A stretch of DNA of 64,000 nt from Rhodocaloribacter sp964552015. GTDB taxonomy: Bacteria; Bacteroidota; Rhodothermia; Rhodothermales; ISCAR-4553. The stretch is from the NCBI GenBank assembly GCA_964552015.1, contig CAZKFR010000003.1, positions 1 to 64,000 on the forward strand, given 5' to 3'. The notes under the pieces were generated by a model. That model had not been told where the DNA came from, made no database searches, and saw only the letters and a program-made list of their open reading frames with translations. Shown piece after piece: positions 17,810-27,600 of this stretch (position 1 is its first letter; each line of letters begins with the position of its first letter). A program made the position numbers and the translations under genes.

Positions 17810-18271
17810 TCACGCCTCCTCTTCGTCGTCGAAGACGTCGTCCTCGAAGGGCTCGTCGTCAGAGCTTTCGTCGAGGTCTTCGGTTTCGGCCGGCAGCGCT
17901 TCGGCCACAGCGAGCAGGGTATCCAGGTCGGAGGCGGGCTCCTCGTCGTCGTCGACCTTCGGCGCCGGTGTCGGCGAGGCGGCCGCGTGCGGGGCCAGCA
18001 GGTAGAGCGTGCCCAGCGTGTGCTGCCCGCCCTCGACGACGAGGCCCTCCCGGATCATCTTGCGGGCCACGTGGTAGGGGCAGGCCTCGTACCCTTTGCC
18101 CGGCATGAAGAAGTTGGCTGCGTGGCGCGTGTTGCTCACGATGAGGGCGTACCCGCGCATCATCTTCATCCGCGCGTGGTGCACCCACCGATCCTTTGAA
18201 ACCGTCGGTGCGGTCCGCAGCGTGATGTCGCTGTAGTCGGATCCGCCGATGCGATCTTCCTGTTCGTACAT
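17810..18271 (-). CDS. uncharacterised protein with a strongly acidic C-terminal tail
   Basis: I do not recognise this 153-residue protein. The first two thirds look folded: a conserved-looking basic and aromatic segment (KDRWVHHARMKMMRGYALIVSNTRHAANFFMPGKGY), then ACPYHVARKMIREGLVV and an LGTLYLL strand. The last 50 residues form an acidic Asp/Glu-rich tail. Codon use matches its neighbours and the ATG has GGTGAAG just upstream, so it looks like a real gene. No enzyme motif or membrane segment is visible. It stands alone on the minus strand. Confidence 0.75.
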   Translation of the reverse strand: MYEQEDRIGGSDYSDITLRTAPTVSKDRWVHHARMKMMRGYALIVSNTRHAANFFMPGKGYEACPYHVARKMIREGLVVEGGQHTLGTLYLLAPHAAASPTPAPKVDDDEEPASDLDTLLAVAEALPAETEDLDESSDDEPFEDDVFDDEEEA

Positions 18272-18449
18272 GGCTTCACCTGCAGGCTGAACGGGATTAC
18301 GGGAAGGGTGTGAGAAGGAGGTCGATGTGCCGCGGCAACCTTCTGAAAATGAACCGGTTCCCGGAAGGTGGGGGGTGAAAAAAATTTTTTCTTGGTCCGG
18401 TCCGAACGGGCTTCGTCGAGGGCGTGTGGCGGCGCGGGTGGGCGCTGGC
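18272..18449. other. intergenic spacer without a recognisable gene
   Basis: This spacer lies between the acidic-tail gene and the exchanger gene, both on the minus strand. It contains a seven-A/six-T run (18378-18390) but no convincing stem in front of it. Confidence 0.5.
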
Positions 18450-19382
18450 TCAGGGCCAGAGCGTGTACAGGTACGCGGCGTAGCCGATCAGGAGCAGGCC
18501 GCCTTCGAGCCGGTTGAGGCGGAAGCCGGAGTGCATCAGCGGAAGGATGATGAGGCTGACCAGCAGCATCGCTCCGAAGTCGAGCGGGCGGAGGTCCAGG
18601 GCAGGGATGGGTTGCACGAGGGCCGTCACGCCCAGGATGGCCAGGATGTTGAAGATGTTCGAGCCGACGACGTTGCCGATGGCGACGTCGCCCTCGCGCC
18701 GGATGGCGGCCACCACGGAAGTGGCCAGTTCCGGCAGGCTCGTGCCGACGGCCACGACCGACAGGCCGATGACGGCCCGGCTGACGCCCAGCGTTTCGGC
18801 CAGCGTGACGGCCCCGGCGACGAAGAGGCGGGCTCCCAGGAGCAACCCCCCCAGGCCCAGGATCGCCAGGAGCAGGCTCACCCAGACCGGCTGTGCGGGC
18901 GTCGCCGGCATCTCCTCGTCGAAGGGCGTCTCCTTCGTCTCCTGCCGGGCCAGCCGGTAGGTCACGCCGGTGTAGGCGATGATGCCCAGCACCAGCATCG
19001 CACCCTCGAGGCGGCCCACGTGCCCGTTGAGGAGGAACTGTCCCAGCAGGAGCGTCGCTCCGATCATGATGGGGATCTCGCGGCGGATCACCTGCAGTTG
19101 CACGTTCATCGGACGGATCAGGGCCGAGAGGCCCAGGATCAGAGCGATGTTGGCAATGTTGGACCCGACCACGTTGCCGAGCGCCAGCCCACTCTCGCCG
19201 TCGAGGGCGGCGCGCAGGCTTACGACCAGCTCGGGGCTGCCCGTACCGAAGGCCACCACCGTCAGCCCGATGACGAGCGGCGTCAGCCCCAGGCGCAGCG
19301 CCAGGCCCACGCTGCCGCGGACCAGACCCTCGGCGCCGAGGACGAGCAGCACCAGGCCGGAGAGGATCAGCAGAACCGTCAT
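18450..19382 (-). CDS. Na+/Ca2+ exchanger family antiporter (YrbG-like)
   Basis: This 310-residue CaCA-family antiporter has about ten hydrophobic segments and the two inverted alpha-repeats that form the ion pathway. Repeat 1 is VVAFGTGSPELVVSL followed by LGNVVGSNIANI; repeat 2 is VVAVGTSLPELATSV followed by IGNVVGSNIFNI. The conserved glutamates in both repeats are present. Family members exchange sodium or protons for calcium across the inner membrane. The gene is monocistronic on the minus strand and divergent from the Mla-type permease gene. Confidence 0.93.
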   Translation of the reverse strand: MTVLLILSGLVLLVLGAEGLVRGSVGLALRLGLTPLVIGLTVVAFGTGSPELVVSLRAALDGESGLALGNVVGSNIANIALILGLSALIRPMNVQLQVIRREIPIMIGATLLLGQFLLNGHVGRLEGAMLVLGIIAYTGVTYRLARQETKETPFDEEMPATPAQPVWVSLLLAILGLGGLLLGARLFVAGAVTLAETLGVSRAVIGLSVVAVGTSLPELATSVVAAIRREGDVAIGNVVGSNIFNILAILGVTALVQPIPALDLRPLDFGAMLLVSLIILPLMHSGFRLNRLEGGLLLIGYAAYLYTLWP

Positions 19383-19549
19383 GCGGCGAACCGGACCCGC
19401 CGGGGGTTTGATCGCAGGGGACGAGCGCCTATTTTAAGGCATGGCAACAGGACGCCGCTTCAATCGCGACGGAAGGATACCGTTCCCCGATCCCGGCCGC
19501 GTCCGGAGCGGAATCACGATTTTATCAAGCAACGGAAACAGCCCGCGTG

Positions 19550-20344
19550 ATGAGTCCAGGCAAGACGGCTTCCGGAATGTCCGGCCCACTGACCGAACTG
19601 GCCGAGCGGGCCGGTGAACTGGCGCTCTTCGTGTTCGAGTTCTTCAAACGGTTCTGGCGCCCTCCCTATGAGGGCCGCGAGCTGCTGAACCAGATGGACG
19701 AGGTGGGTACGAAGAGCTTCCTGCTCACGGCCATCACCGGCCTGGCCATCGGCGTGGTGCTCTCGATGCAGAGCCGGGGGACGATGGCTCGCTTCGGGGC
19801 CGAAGCCATGCTGCCGAGCATGCTGGCGCTCTCCGTCGTGAAAGAGATCGGTCCGGTCATCACGTCGCTCGTGCTGGCGGGTCGTCTGGGCGCCGGCATC
19901 GGGGCCGAGATCGGCTCGATGCGCGTCACGGAGCAGATCGACGCCCTCGAAGTGGCCGCGCTGAAACCGTTCCATTACCTGGTCATCACGCGGGTCCTGG
20001 CCTGTGTCATCATGTTTCCCATCCTGACGGTGTGGACGGACACGGTGGCCCTGCTGGGGGGCTACCTGGAGTCGGTGCTGGCCTCGAACATGGACTACCG
20101 CATCTTTTTCGACACCGCGTTCTCCTCGCTCCGTTTTTCGGACATCATCGTCGACACGATGAAGACGAGCATCTTCGGGTTCATCGTGGGCATCGTCAGT
20201 TGCTACCTGGGCTACACCGTACGGGGGGGCACGCGCGAGGTCGGGCAGGCCACGATGCAGGCCGTCGTCGTCTCGTCCCTGCTCATCTTTCTGGCCGACG
20301 TGGTCCTCGTGCGCCTTTCGATCATGCTTTTCGGCAACGTCTGA
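19550..20344 (+). CDS. MlaE/YrbE family ABC transporter permease
   Basis: This 264-residue integral membrane protein is the permease of an MCE-linked lipid transporter. Its family hallmarks are the hydrophobic segments after an N-terminal helix and the conserved loop EIGPVITSLVLAGRLGAGIGAEIGSMRVTEQIDAL. In E. coli the MlaFEDB complex moves phospholipids between the membranes. The gene heads a plus-strand set with an ATPase (four bases later) and an MCE protein. A GTG directly precedes the ATG in frame, and the ATG is preferred. No MlaB-like STAS subunit is adjacent. Confidence 0.93.
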   Translation: MSPGKTASGMSGPLTELAERAGELALFVFEFFKRFWRPPYEGRELLNQMDEVGTKSFLLTAITGLAIGVVLSMQSRGTMARFGAEAMLPSMLALSVVKEIGPVITSLVLAGRLGAGIGAEIGSMRVTEQIDALEVAALKPFHYLVITRVLACVIMFPILTVWTDTVALLGGYLESVLASNMDYRIFFDTAFSSLRFSDIIVDTMKTSIFGFIVGIVSCYLGYTVRGGTREVGQATMQAVVVSSLLIFLADVVLVRLSIMLFGNV

Positions 20345-20348
20345 GGTG

Positions 20349-21140
20349 ATGAAGATGGCGGAACCGACGGTGCACGACGTAGCCTCCTCCTCGGAAAGCG
20401 GGCCGCCGCCCGAAGACGTGCTCATCGAACTGCGCGACCTGCACAAAGCCTTCGGGGAGAACGAGGTGTTGAAGGGGATCTCGCTGTCCGTCGAGGCGGG
20501 CACGACGGCCGTCGTCATGGGGGGGTCCGGCTCCGGCAAGAGCGTTCTCATCAAGCACATCGTGCAATTGCTCCGGCCCGACCGGGGCGAGGTGTGGGTG
20601 ATGGGCCGGCGCGTCGACCAGCTCGAAGGGGACGACCTCGACGCGCTCCGCCTGCAGATCGGCTACCTCTTCCAGAGCGGTGCCCTGTTCGACTCGATGA
20701 CCGTCTTCGAGAACATGGACTTCATCCTCGAGCGCCACACCGATCTTACACCGGCCGAGCGCCGGGACCGCATCGAGGAGACGCTGGCCTGGATCAACCT
20801 GCGGGACAAGGCGCCGAGCTACCCGGCCGAGCTCTCCGGCGGGCAGAAGAAACGGATCGGGCTGGCCCGCGCCATCATCCTCGAGCCCCGCATCCTGCTC
20901 TATGACGAGCCCACGACCGGCCTCGACCCGGTCTCGGTGCGCACCGTCTCGGAACTGATCGTACGCCTCCGGGATGAGCGGGGCATCACGTCGGTGGCCA
21001 TCACGCACGACCTGCTCTGTGCGGACATCATCACCGACCGCGCCCATTTTCTGTACGACGGTCGCTTCCTGGCCAGCGGAACGCTCGACGACCTGCGACG
21101 GTCCGACGTGCCCGAGTTGCGGGAATTTTTTGGGATATGA
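20349..21140 (+). CDS. MlaF-like ABC transporter ATP-binding protein
   Basis: This 263-residue ATPase has the Walker A motif GGSGSGKS (around residues 58-65), the signature LSGGQKKRIGLARAI, the Walker B ILLYDEPTTGLD and a switch histidine in VAITHD. All match the MlaF branch that powers MCE-type lipid transport. The gene starts a few bases after the permease stop, so they are co-transcribed. The acidic and serine-rich first 20 residues are probably flexible. The start could also be the GTG at 20346 or the ATG at 20355. Confidence 0.94.
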   Translation: MKMAEPTVHDVASSSESGPPPEDVLIELRDLHKAFGENEVLKGISLSVEAGTTAVVMGGSGSGKSVLIKHIVQLLRPDRGEVWVMGRRVDQLEGDDLDALRLQIGYLFQSGALFDSMTVFENMDFILERHTDLTPAERRDRIEETLAWINLRDKAPSYPAELSGGQKKRIGLARAIILEPRILLYDEPTTGLDPVSVRTVSELIVRLRDERGITSVAITHDLLCADIITDRAHFLYDGRFLASGTLDDLRRSDVPELREFFGI

Positions 21141-21244
21141 GCGGGAAAACAAAAGCATCGGGGGTCGGTATATTCCGGTGAGCCGATGCCGGCGCCTGCC
21201 GCCCTTACTCCAGAACGTTTCACGAGGCAAGACCGAGGGTAACC

Positions 21245-22309
21245 ATGTCACGACAGGCACGGGTCGGGATCTTAGTGCTGGCCGGGGTGGCTCTGTTCAT
21301 CCTGGCGCTCTTTGCCCTGGCCAACCGTACGTTTCTGTTCAGCGACACGTTCTATGTGAAGTCGCAGTTTACGCGGGTGGCCGGGCTGGTGCCGGGGGCG
21401 GCGGTGCAGTATCAGGGCGTCAACGTGGGCCGCGTCGAGAGCGTGCAGTTGCCGGAAGCGCCGGGGAAGAAGATCGTCGTGACGATGGCCATTTCGGAGA
21501 AAGCACGCCACCTGGTGCGGCATAATACGCAGGCCCAGATCAAGAGCGACGGGCTCGTGGGTAACCAGATCGTGGTGCTGGTGCCCTCGGCCGAGATCGG
21601 GGAACCGGTGGGGGAGGAGGATTTCATCCCGGGTGTCGACCCGTTCGACCTCTTCGAGATCACGGACAAGGCGCTGGCCTCCGTGCAGCGGTTCGAGTCG
21701 GCGGCGGTGGCGTTCGAACAGATCATGCGGGATGTGCAGGAGGGCCAGGGCACCCTCGGCAAGTTCATCTACGACCCGGCGCTCTACGACGGGTTCGTGG
21801 CCACCACCGACGAGACGCGCCGGGTGCTCAACAACCTGGCCAACAACGCCGAGGCGCTCGTTGGCCTGGCCGGGGAGGCCACCCGCGGCGTGCAGGACAT
21901 CCTGGACAAGGTGGACCGGGGTGAGGGCACCCTCGCCCGGATGCTCAACGACCCGGCCGTCTACAACAGCCTGCTGGCCACGGCGGACACGCTGCAGGCC
22001 ATTGCCGGCGACCTGCGGGCGGTGACGCAAAACGCCGAGAACATGACCAACTGGGGAGCCCTGGGGGCCTTCCGCTTCGCCGAACTCATGGAAGCCGGCA
22101 AGCACAACTGGCTCTTCAAACGGTATTTCGAGGAGCGGGGCACCATGGACCTGGCGCCCTTTGAACTCCGGGAACGGGCGCTGGCCGAGTCGGAGCGACG
22201 TCTGCAGGAGCGCGAGCAGGCCTTGTTCGAATGGGAGCAGCGGTTGCGCGCCCTGGCCGCCAAACTGGAGGCCGCCGCGGCATCGGCGACCGACGGGAGC
22301 AAGCAGTAG
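21245..22309 (+). CDS. MlaD-like MCE domain protein
   Basis: This 354-residue protein has a single membrane anchor (residues about 8-28). It is followed by one MCE domain (residues about 35-115, with GLVPGAAVQYQGVNVGRVESV and LVGNQIVVLVPS) and a long helical C-terminal region. The helical part holds two copies of a GEGTLxxxLxDPAxY-like motif (GQGTLGKFIYDPALY and GEGTLARMLNDPAVY), common in Bacteroidota and Rhodothermota MCE proteins. The last 60 residues look like a coiled coil. MCE proteins form hexamers that guide lipids across the periplasm. It completes the permease-ATPase-MCE set. Confidence 0.92.
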   Translation: MSRQARVGILVLAGVALFILALFALANRTFLFSDTFYVKSQFTRVAGLVPGAAVQYQGVNVGRVESVQLPEAPGKKIVVTMAISEKARHLVRHNTQAQIKSDGLVGNQIVVLVPSAEIGEPVGEEDFIPGVDPFDLFEITDKALASVQRFESAAVAFEQIMRDVQEGQGTLGKFIYDPALYDGFVATTDETRRVLNNLANNAEALVGLAGEATRGVQDILDKVDRGEGTLARMLNDPAVYNSLLATADTLQAIAGDLRAVTQNAENMTNWGALGAFRFAELMEAGKHNWLFKRYFEERGTMDLAPFELRERALAESERRLQEREQALFEWEQRLRALAAKLEAAAASATDGSKQ

Positions 22310-22313
22310 CACC

Positions 22314-23699
22314 ATGGACGACGCGGCCCTACGGGAACGAGAGCGCCCTGACGCAGAGGCCCCCGCACGGTTTTCGGCCTACGAGATCGTTCTCTTTGCG
22401 GGGGGCGTGGCGCTGTTTCTGGCCCTGCTGTACCAGATGCAGGACTTCCTGAATCCGGTGCTGCTCGGGGCGGCGTTCCTGCTGCTGCTCTGGCCCCTCC
22501 GGGGGCACCGTGCCACGCGGGCCCTGCTGCTGACCGGGGGGCTGCTGGTGCTGCTGTGGCTGCTGAACATCCTCAGTGGCGTGCTCATCCCGTTCGTAAC
22601 CGCCTACCTGCTGGCCTATCTGTGTAACCCGGTTGTCGACTACCTGCATACGCGCTTCCGGGTGCCCCGCTGGGGCTCGGCCCTTGTGGTGACGCTGCTC
22701 GTCGTGGGCGTCGTGGCGCTGTTCCTGCTGATGCTCGTGCCCAGCATCGTCGGGCAGCTCGAAGCGCTGGCGGAGCGCATCCTGGGCGGGGTCGGCAACC
22801 TCCGGACCTGGCTGCTGAATCTGACGCTGCTCGATCAACTCGAAGCCACCGGATTGATCGACAAGAGCGAGTTGATTCGCCAGCTGACGCAGGCCGTGCA
22901 GGAGCAGGCGACGGCGCTGGCCAGCAGCATACCCAACGCGGCGCGCGGGGTGGTTCAGTCGCTCAGTTCGATCGTGGCCGTCATCATGGTGGTGGCGCTG
23001 GTGCCGGTGCTCTTCTTCTACACCCTCAAGGATTTTCCCACGATTCGGGATCGGCTCATCGAAATCTTCCCCACCTTTGGCGGGCGGCGCGACTACCTCC
23101 TGAAGGCCGGTGTGGTGGTCGGCAACTACCTGCGGGGACAACTCACGGTCAGCGCCATCGTGGCCACCCTCGTATCGGTGGCGCTGGTCCTCTTCGACGT
23201 GCCCTTTGCCCTGCTGATCGGGATCATGGCCGGCGTGCTGAACATGATTCCCAACCTGGGGATCATCGTTACGTATTTCATCGGCGGCCTCCTTGCGTTC
23301 GTCTTCGGCGGCGTCGTGAAACTGATCATCGTCGTGGCGGTGTTGCTGGGCGAATCGTTCCTCGAGCAGAGTGTGCTCTCGCCGAACATTCTGGGGCAGC
23401 GTGTGGGCCTCCATCCGGTTCTGATCCTGCTCTCGCTGTTCGTCTTTGGCTTCTTCATGGGACTGTTCGGTCTGCTCATCGCCGTGCCGGCCACGGCGCT
23501 GATCGTTGCCGCCTACCAGGCCTACCGGGAGGAGTGGACGCTGGATCTGGCCACCTACGGCCAGCCGGTGGAGCGCTACCGCCCTGCACGCACCGGGTCC
23601 GGGGCGGATGGCACGGAAACGTTTCGGCCGGCAGCGCAACCCACGACGGACCGGCCCGGCGACGCTATCGGGGGCGCACCGTCGTCCGAGGCCGGCTGA
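22314..23699 (+). CDS. AI-2E family (PerM-like) transporter
   Basis: This 461-residue polytopic membrane protein belongs to the AI-2E/PerM family. It has about eight hydrophobic segments, the conserved IPFVTAYLLAYLCNPVVDYL near the N-terminus, and GIMAGVLNMIPNLGIIVTYF followed by SPNILGQRVGLHPVLILLSLFVFG in the C-terminal half. Characterised members export autoinducer-2 or act as Na+/H+ antiporters, so the substrate here is open. The ATG lies four bases after the MCE protein stop, suggesting co-transcription with the lipid transport genes. The tail of about 50 residues is polar and probably disordered. Confidence 0.9.
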   Translation: MDDAALRERERPDAEAPARFSAYEIVLFAGGVALFLALLYQMQDFLNPVLLGAAFLLLLWPLRGHRATRALLLTGGLLVLLWLLNILSGVLIPFVTAYLLAYLCNPVVDYLHTRFRVPRWGSALVVTLLVVGVVALFLLMLVPSIVGQLEALAERILGGVGNLRTWLLNLTLLDQLEATGLIDKSELIRQLTQAVQEQATALASSIPNAARGVVQSLSSIVAVIMVVALVPVLFFYTLKDFPTIRDRLIEIFPTFGGRRDYLLKAGVVVGNYLRGQLTVSAIVATLVSVALVLFDVPFALLIGIMAGVLNMIPNLGIIVTYFIGGLLAFVFGGVVKLIIVVAVLLGESFLEQSVLSPNILGQRVGLHPVLILLSLFVFGFFMGLFGLLIAVPATALIVAAYQAYREEWTLDLATYGQPVERYRPARTGSGADGTETFRPAAQPTTDRPGDAIGGAPSSEAG

Positions 23700-23700
23700 T

Positions 23701-23735
23701 CGGCAGGGTCGGCTGGAACACCGCCGGCCCTGCCG
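23701..23735 (+). terminator. stem-loop after the AI-2E family gene
   Basis: CGGCAGGG (23701-23708) pairs with CCCTGCCG (23728-23735), with an inner GGC/GCC pair. It follows the stop codon directly. No U-tract follows, so it may stabilise the mRNA end or be a weak terminator. Confidence 0.4.
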
Positions 23736-23773
23736 CATTGGGTAGGAGCCTGAACAGCCTGTGATCACCGTAC

Positions 23774-24355
23774 GTGTCGCTCGACGTCTACATTCCTCGC
23801 CGGTTTCATCCGCCGCATTCCTTGCTGGGTCGATGGCTGCAGCGTCGCCTGGGCGATGCGCGGCAGGCCGAGGCCGTCTACTACCTGGTGCTGACCGGAA
23901 TCGCGCTGGGGCTCGTGTTGCTGCAATACCTGACCTGGGCCGTTTTCGAAGCGCCGATCCGTGGGAATCCGTCGCTGGCACGGGCGTACGGGCTCGGGAC
24001 CTTCGCCGTGCTGGGCGTGGTCGTGGGTACCTGTCTCGTCGGCTGGAAACCACCCATACGCGTGCGTGTGGCGGGCCGGGCGCTGCTCATCCGGCAGGGA
24101 CGGCGGCTGGTCCGTGTGCCCCTGCAGACCATCGAAACGGTCGCCTGTATCCCGGCGCTGCGCTACCACCGGCATGAGCGGCGGTATGCCGCCACCCGGT
24201 CGTTCGTCAATCGCCTCGAACCCGAACTCATGCTGATCCGGACGTGCGGCGGTCCGGTCGTGCTGTCCCTGCCCGCACCGGAGCGTGCCCGTCTTCATGC
24301 GCTGCTCCTCCGGGGGCGGGAGGTGGCCCGGTCCGTCGTGCTCACGTCGGTCTGA
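23774..24355 (+). CDS. small membrane protein with a possible PH-like domain
   Basis: This 193-residue protein starts at a GTG. It has two hydrophobic segments (about residues 39-56 and 70-90). After them, a segment RVAGRALLIRQGRRLVRVPLQTIETV resembles bacterial pleckstrin-homology-like domains of small membrane proteins, and the rest is basic. I cannot assign a function. It follows the AI-2E family gene by 74 bases on the same strand and may be the last gene of that group. Confidence 0.65.
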   Translation: MSLDVYIPRRFHPPHSLLGRWLQRRLGDARQAEAVYYLVLTGIALGLVLLQYLTWAVFEAPIRGNPSLARAYGLGTFAVLGVVVGTCLVGWKPPIRVRVAGRALLIRQGRRLVRVPLQTIETVACIPALRYHRHERRYAATRSFVNRLEPELMLIRTCGGPVVLSLPAPERARLHALLLRGREVARSVVLTSV

Positions 24356-24632
24356 GGGGGGCTTCCGTCTTTGCTCCTGGAGGGACGCCCCGTGGGAAAG
24401 GGGCACGGGCAAGGTAAAAATTTCCGTTACAGAGGGATGAGGCCGGCAGGGCGTTGGCACGGGCTTTTCCGGGTGTGTTGCACGTTGGAAAGGGCATGGC
24501 GAGGCAAAAAAAAGAGGTATTGGGGGAGTCTCGGCATGAAAGGGGGCGGCTGTCCGGAACGGGAGGCATATTTGTTGAGGCAAGGCGGCCGAAACGTGAT
24601 GCCCCCGCGATAGATTCTCTGGCTCCAACCCC
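24356..24632. other. intergenic region upstream of the hybrid kinase
   Basis: About 280 bases without a convincing gene. A short open frame exists but lacks codon bias and a ribosome-binding site. The region is less GC-rich than the neighbouring genes and probably holds the kinase promoter, though no specific element can be defended. Confidence 0.5.
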
Positions 24633-27600
24633 ATGGGTCGAAGATTATCTGCCACCCTCCCCCTGTGGCGATATGGGCTGGTATGGTGGGTCCTGCTGGT
24701 TTCCGGATCGGCGAGCGCCCAGCAGTACTACTTCCAGCATTACACCGGCGATGACGGGCTGTCCCAGCTCGGCGTGCAGGCGCTGATGCAGGATGACGAA
24801 GGCTATCTCTGGATCGGCACGCAGGCCGGTCTGAACCGCTTCGATGGGCAGCTCTTTGAGGTTTACGGAGTTCGCCAGGGCCTGACCAGCGACCTGATTC
24901 ATGCGCTGCTTCAGGATCAGGAGGGGCTGTTGTGGATCGGGACGAGCAACGGGCTGAGCGTCTTGGTGGCGCCGGATTCGTTCGTCACCTACACCGAGGC
25001 GGACGGGTTGCCGGGGCGTCAGGTCTTTGCGCTGGCGGAGGATGATGCGGGTCGCCTCTGGGTGGGGACAGGGCAGGGGCTGGCCCGGCGGGAAGGAGGG
25101 CGCTTCGTGCCGGTTCCGGGAGCACCGCCCCAGCGTGTGGAGGCGTTGCACGTCGATGGTCGGGGGCGCCTCTGGGTCGGTACGGCGAACGGGGTGTTCC
25201 GCCGGGAAGGAGATCGCCTGGTACGGGTCGAGGCGGTGCCGGCGGGTCCGGTGCGGGCGCTGGCGCACGATGCGCGTGGGAGGCTCTGGGTCGGTACGGA
25301 AACGGCCCTTCTCGTGCTGGAGGAGGGCCGTCTGGTAGCCTCCTATGGCCAGGACGAGGGGCTCGCTGGCATGCCGGTACGGGCCGTGCTGATAGCCCGG
25401 GACGGGACGGTCTGGGTCGGTACCATCCAGGGGGTGGCGGCCCTAGAGGCGGGACGGGTGCGTTTCATCGGCACCGCCAACGGGTTGCCCTTTGGCGGGG
25501 TCAGTGCGCTGCTTGAAGACCATGAAGGGCGCCTCTGGGTGGGGGGCTACGGAGGGCTTGCCCGGTTCGCCGGCCGGGCCTTCGTCACCTACCGGGTCGA
25601 GGACGGGCTGGCCTCGAACAACGTCCGACCCATCGTACGCGACCTCCGCGGGGATCTCTGGGTCGGTACGCAGGGAGGCCTCAACCGCTTCGATGGTACC
25701 CGCTGGCACACCTACACCGAGGCCGATGGGCTGAGCAACCGGTTCGTCCGTGCACTCGGCCTCGGGCGGGACGGCACCCTCTGGATCGGCACGCTCTCCG
25801 GCCTGGATTACTACGACGGTCAGGCCTTCCATCGCGTCCGCGACTTCCCCGTGGGGGGCAGTGTCATGGCCATCGTCGAGGACCGGGAAGGACGGCTGTG
25901 GGTCAGTGTGCAGCGTAACGGCGTGTATCGCAGGGACGCAGGCGGATTCGTTCCGGTCGAGGTGCCGGGGCAGGTCTTTACCGACGCTCGCCTCCTCGTG
26001 GACCGGCGGGGGCAGGTCTGGGTGTCGGGGGACCACGGGCTCTCGCGGTGGGACGGGACGTCCTGGCATACGTACACCACCGCCGACGGTCTGGCCGCTC
26101 CGTCGCCCTACTTCCTGGCCGAAGACCGGGCGGGGCGCCTCTGGTTCGGGTATCATACCTCGCACGGCCTCACCGTCTTCGACGGGGAATCGTTCACGAC
26201 GTACACCACCGAAGACGGCCTCCATCACGATGCCGTCTATTCCGTCGGGATCGACCACGAGGGCAACGTCTGGATTGGCACGGCCCGGGGCGTGGACCGC
26301 TTCGACGGGGAGCGGTTCATCAACTATGGGCCGGCGGAAGGCTATGCCAGCAACGAGTCGAACGCCGGGGGGTTCTGGGCCGATGCCGACGGGACGCTGT
26401 GGTTCGGCACGGCCGGTGGTCTGAGCCATTACGACCCGCGGTACGACCTGACGTTCGGGGACCCGCCGCTGCTGAGGATCCGGACGATGCGGCTGGGCGG
26501 CACGTTCGTCGATCCCGGGCAGGCTGCGGTCGTGCCCTATGAACAGCGTGACCTTCAGGTGCGGCTGGCCGTCCTCTCGTTCGACAGTCCGAAGCGCCTG
26601 GCTCTCCGGTACCGGCTCGTCGGCTACAACGATACGTGGCAGCCCCTGGAGGGGCATGAGATCCGCTACGCGAACCTGCCGCAGGGGCGCTACCGGCTCG
26701 AGGTGCAGGGACGCCGGGCCGGATCCGCGTGGTCCGTGCCGGTGACGGCTTCGTTCACGATCCGGCCGCCGTTCTGGCAGACCTGGTGGTTTTTCCTGCT
26801 CTCGGGTCTGGGGCTGGTGCTGCTGGGGCGTGGCCTCTACCGGTACCGTGTCCGCCAGATCGAGGTGCAGAACGAGATGCTCGCAGCGATGGTGGAGGCC
26901 CGCACGGCGGAACTGCGTGCCCAGAAACGTAACCTGGAAGAAGCGCTGGCCGAACTGACGCGCCTCAAAGAGGACCTGGAGCAGGCCAACGCCCAACTCG
27001 TGGAGAGCAGCCGGCTCAAGAGTGAGTTTCTGGCGAACATGAGCCATGAAATCCGGACGCCGATGAACGGCGTCATCGGCATGGCCGAACTGCTGCTGCA
27101 TACCCCGCTCAACGAGGAGCAACGCGACTACGTCGGGGCCATCAATCGTTGCGGCGAGGCGCTGTTGACGCTCTTGAACGACATCCTGGACCTCTCCAAG
27201 ATCGAGGCCGGCAAGCTCGAACTCGAACAGGTGACGTTCGATCTGCAGGAGGTCGTCGAGGACTGCGTGGAGTTCCTCGCGCCCCGGGCGGTGGCCAAGG
27301 GGCTGGAGATGGCCTGCTACGTCGAGGAGCGCCACACGACCGTGAAGGGCGATCCCTACCGCCTCCGACAGGTGCTGACCAACCTCCTCGGCAATGCCAT
27401 CAAGTTCACCGAGGAAGGCGAGGTGGTCGTTCGCGCCGTGGTGCAGGAGGTCGGGCGGCGCACGGTGCGCTGGCGGATCGACGTGCAGGACACGGGCGTG
27501 GGCATCCCCCCGGAGAAGAGAGACCGGCTCTTCCAGTCCTTCACCCAGGTCGATGGCTCCACCACCCGGCGCTTTGGTGGGACGGGCCTCGGGCTGGCCA

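Noticed and set aside
18378..18390. A7/T6 run as a possible terminator
   Set aside because: No stable GC stem stands in front of it on either strand, so it is more likely an AT-rich spacer.
24371..24613. Possible 80-residue gene upstream of the hybrid kinase
   Set aside because: No ribosome-binding site, no recognisable protein pattern, and codon bias unlike the neighbours.
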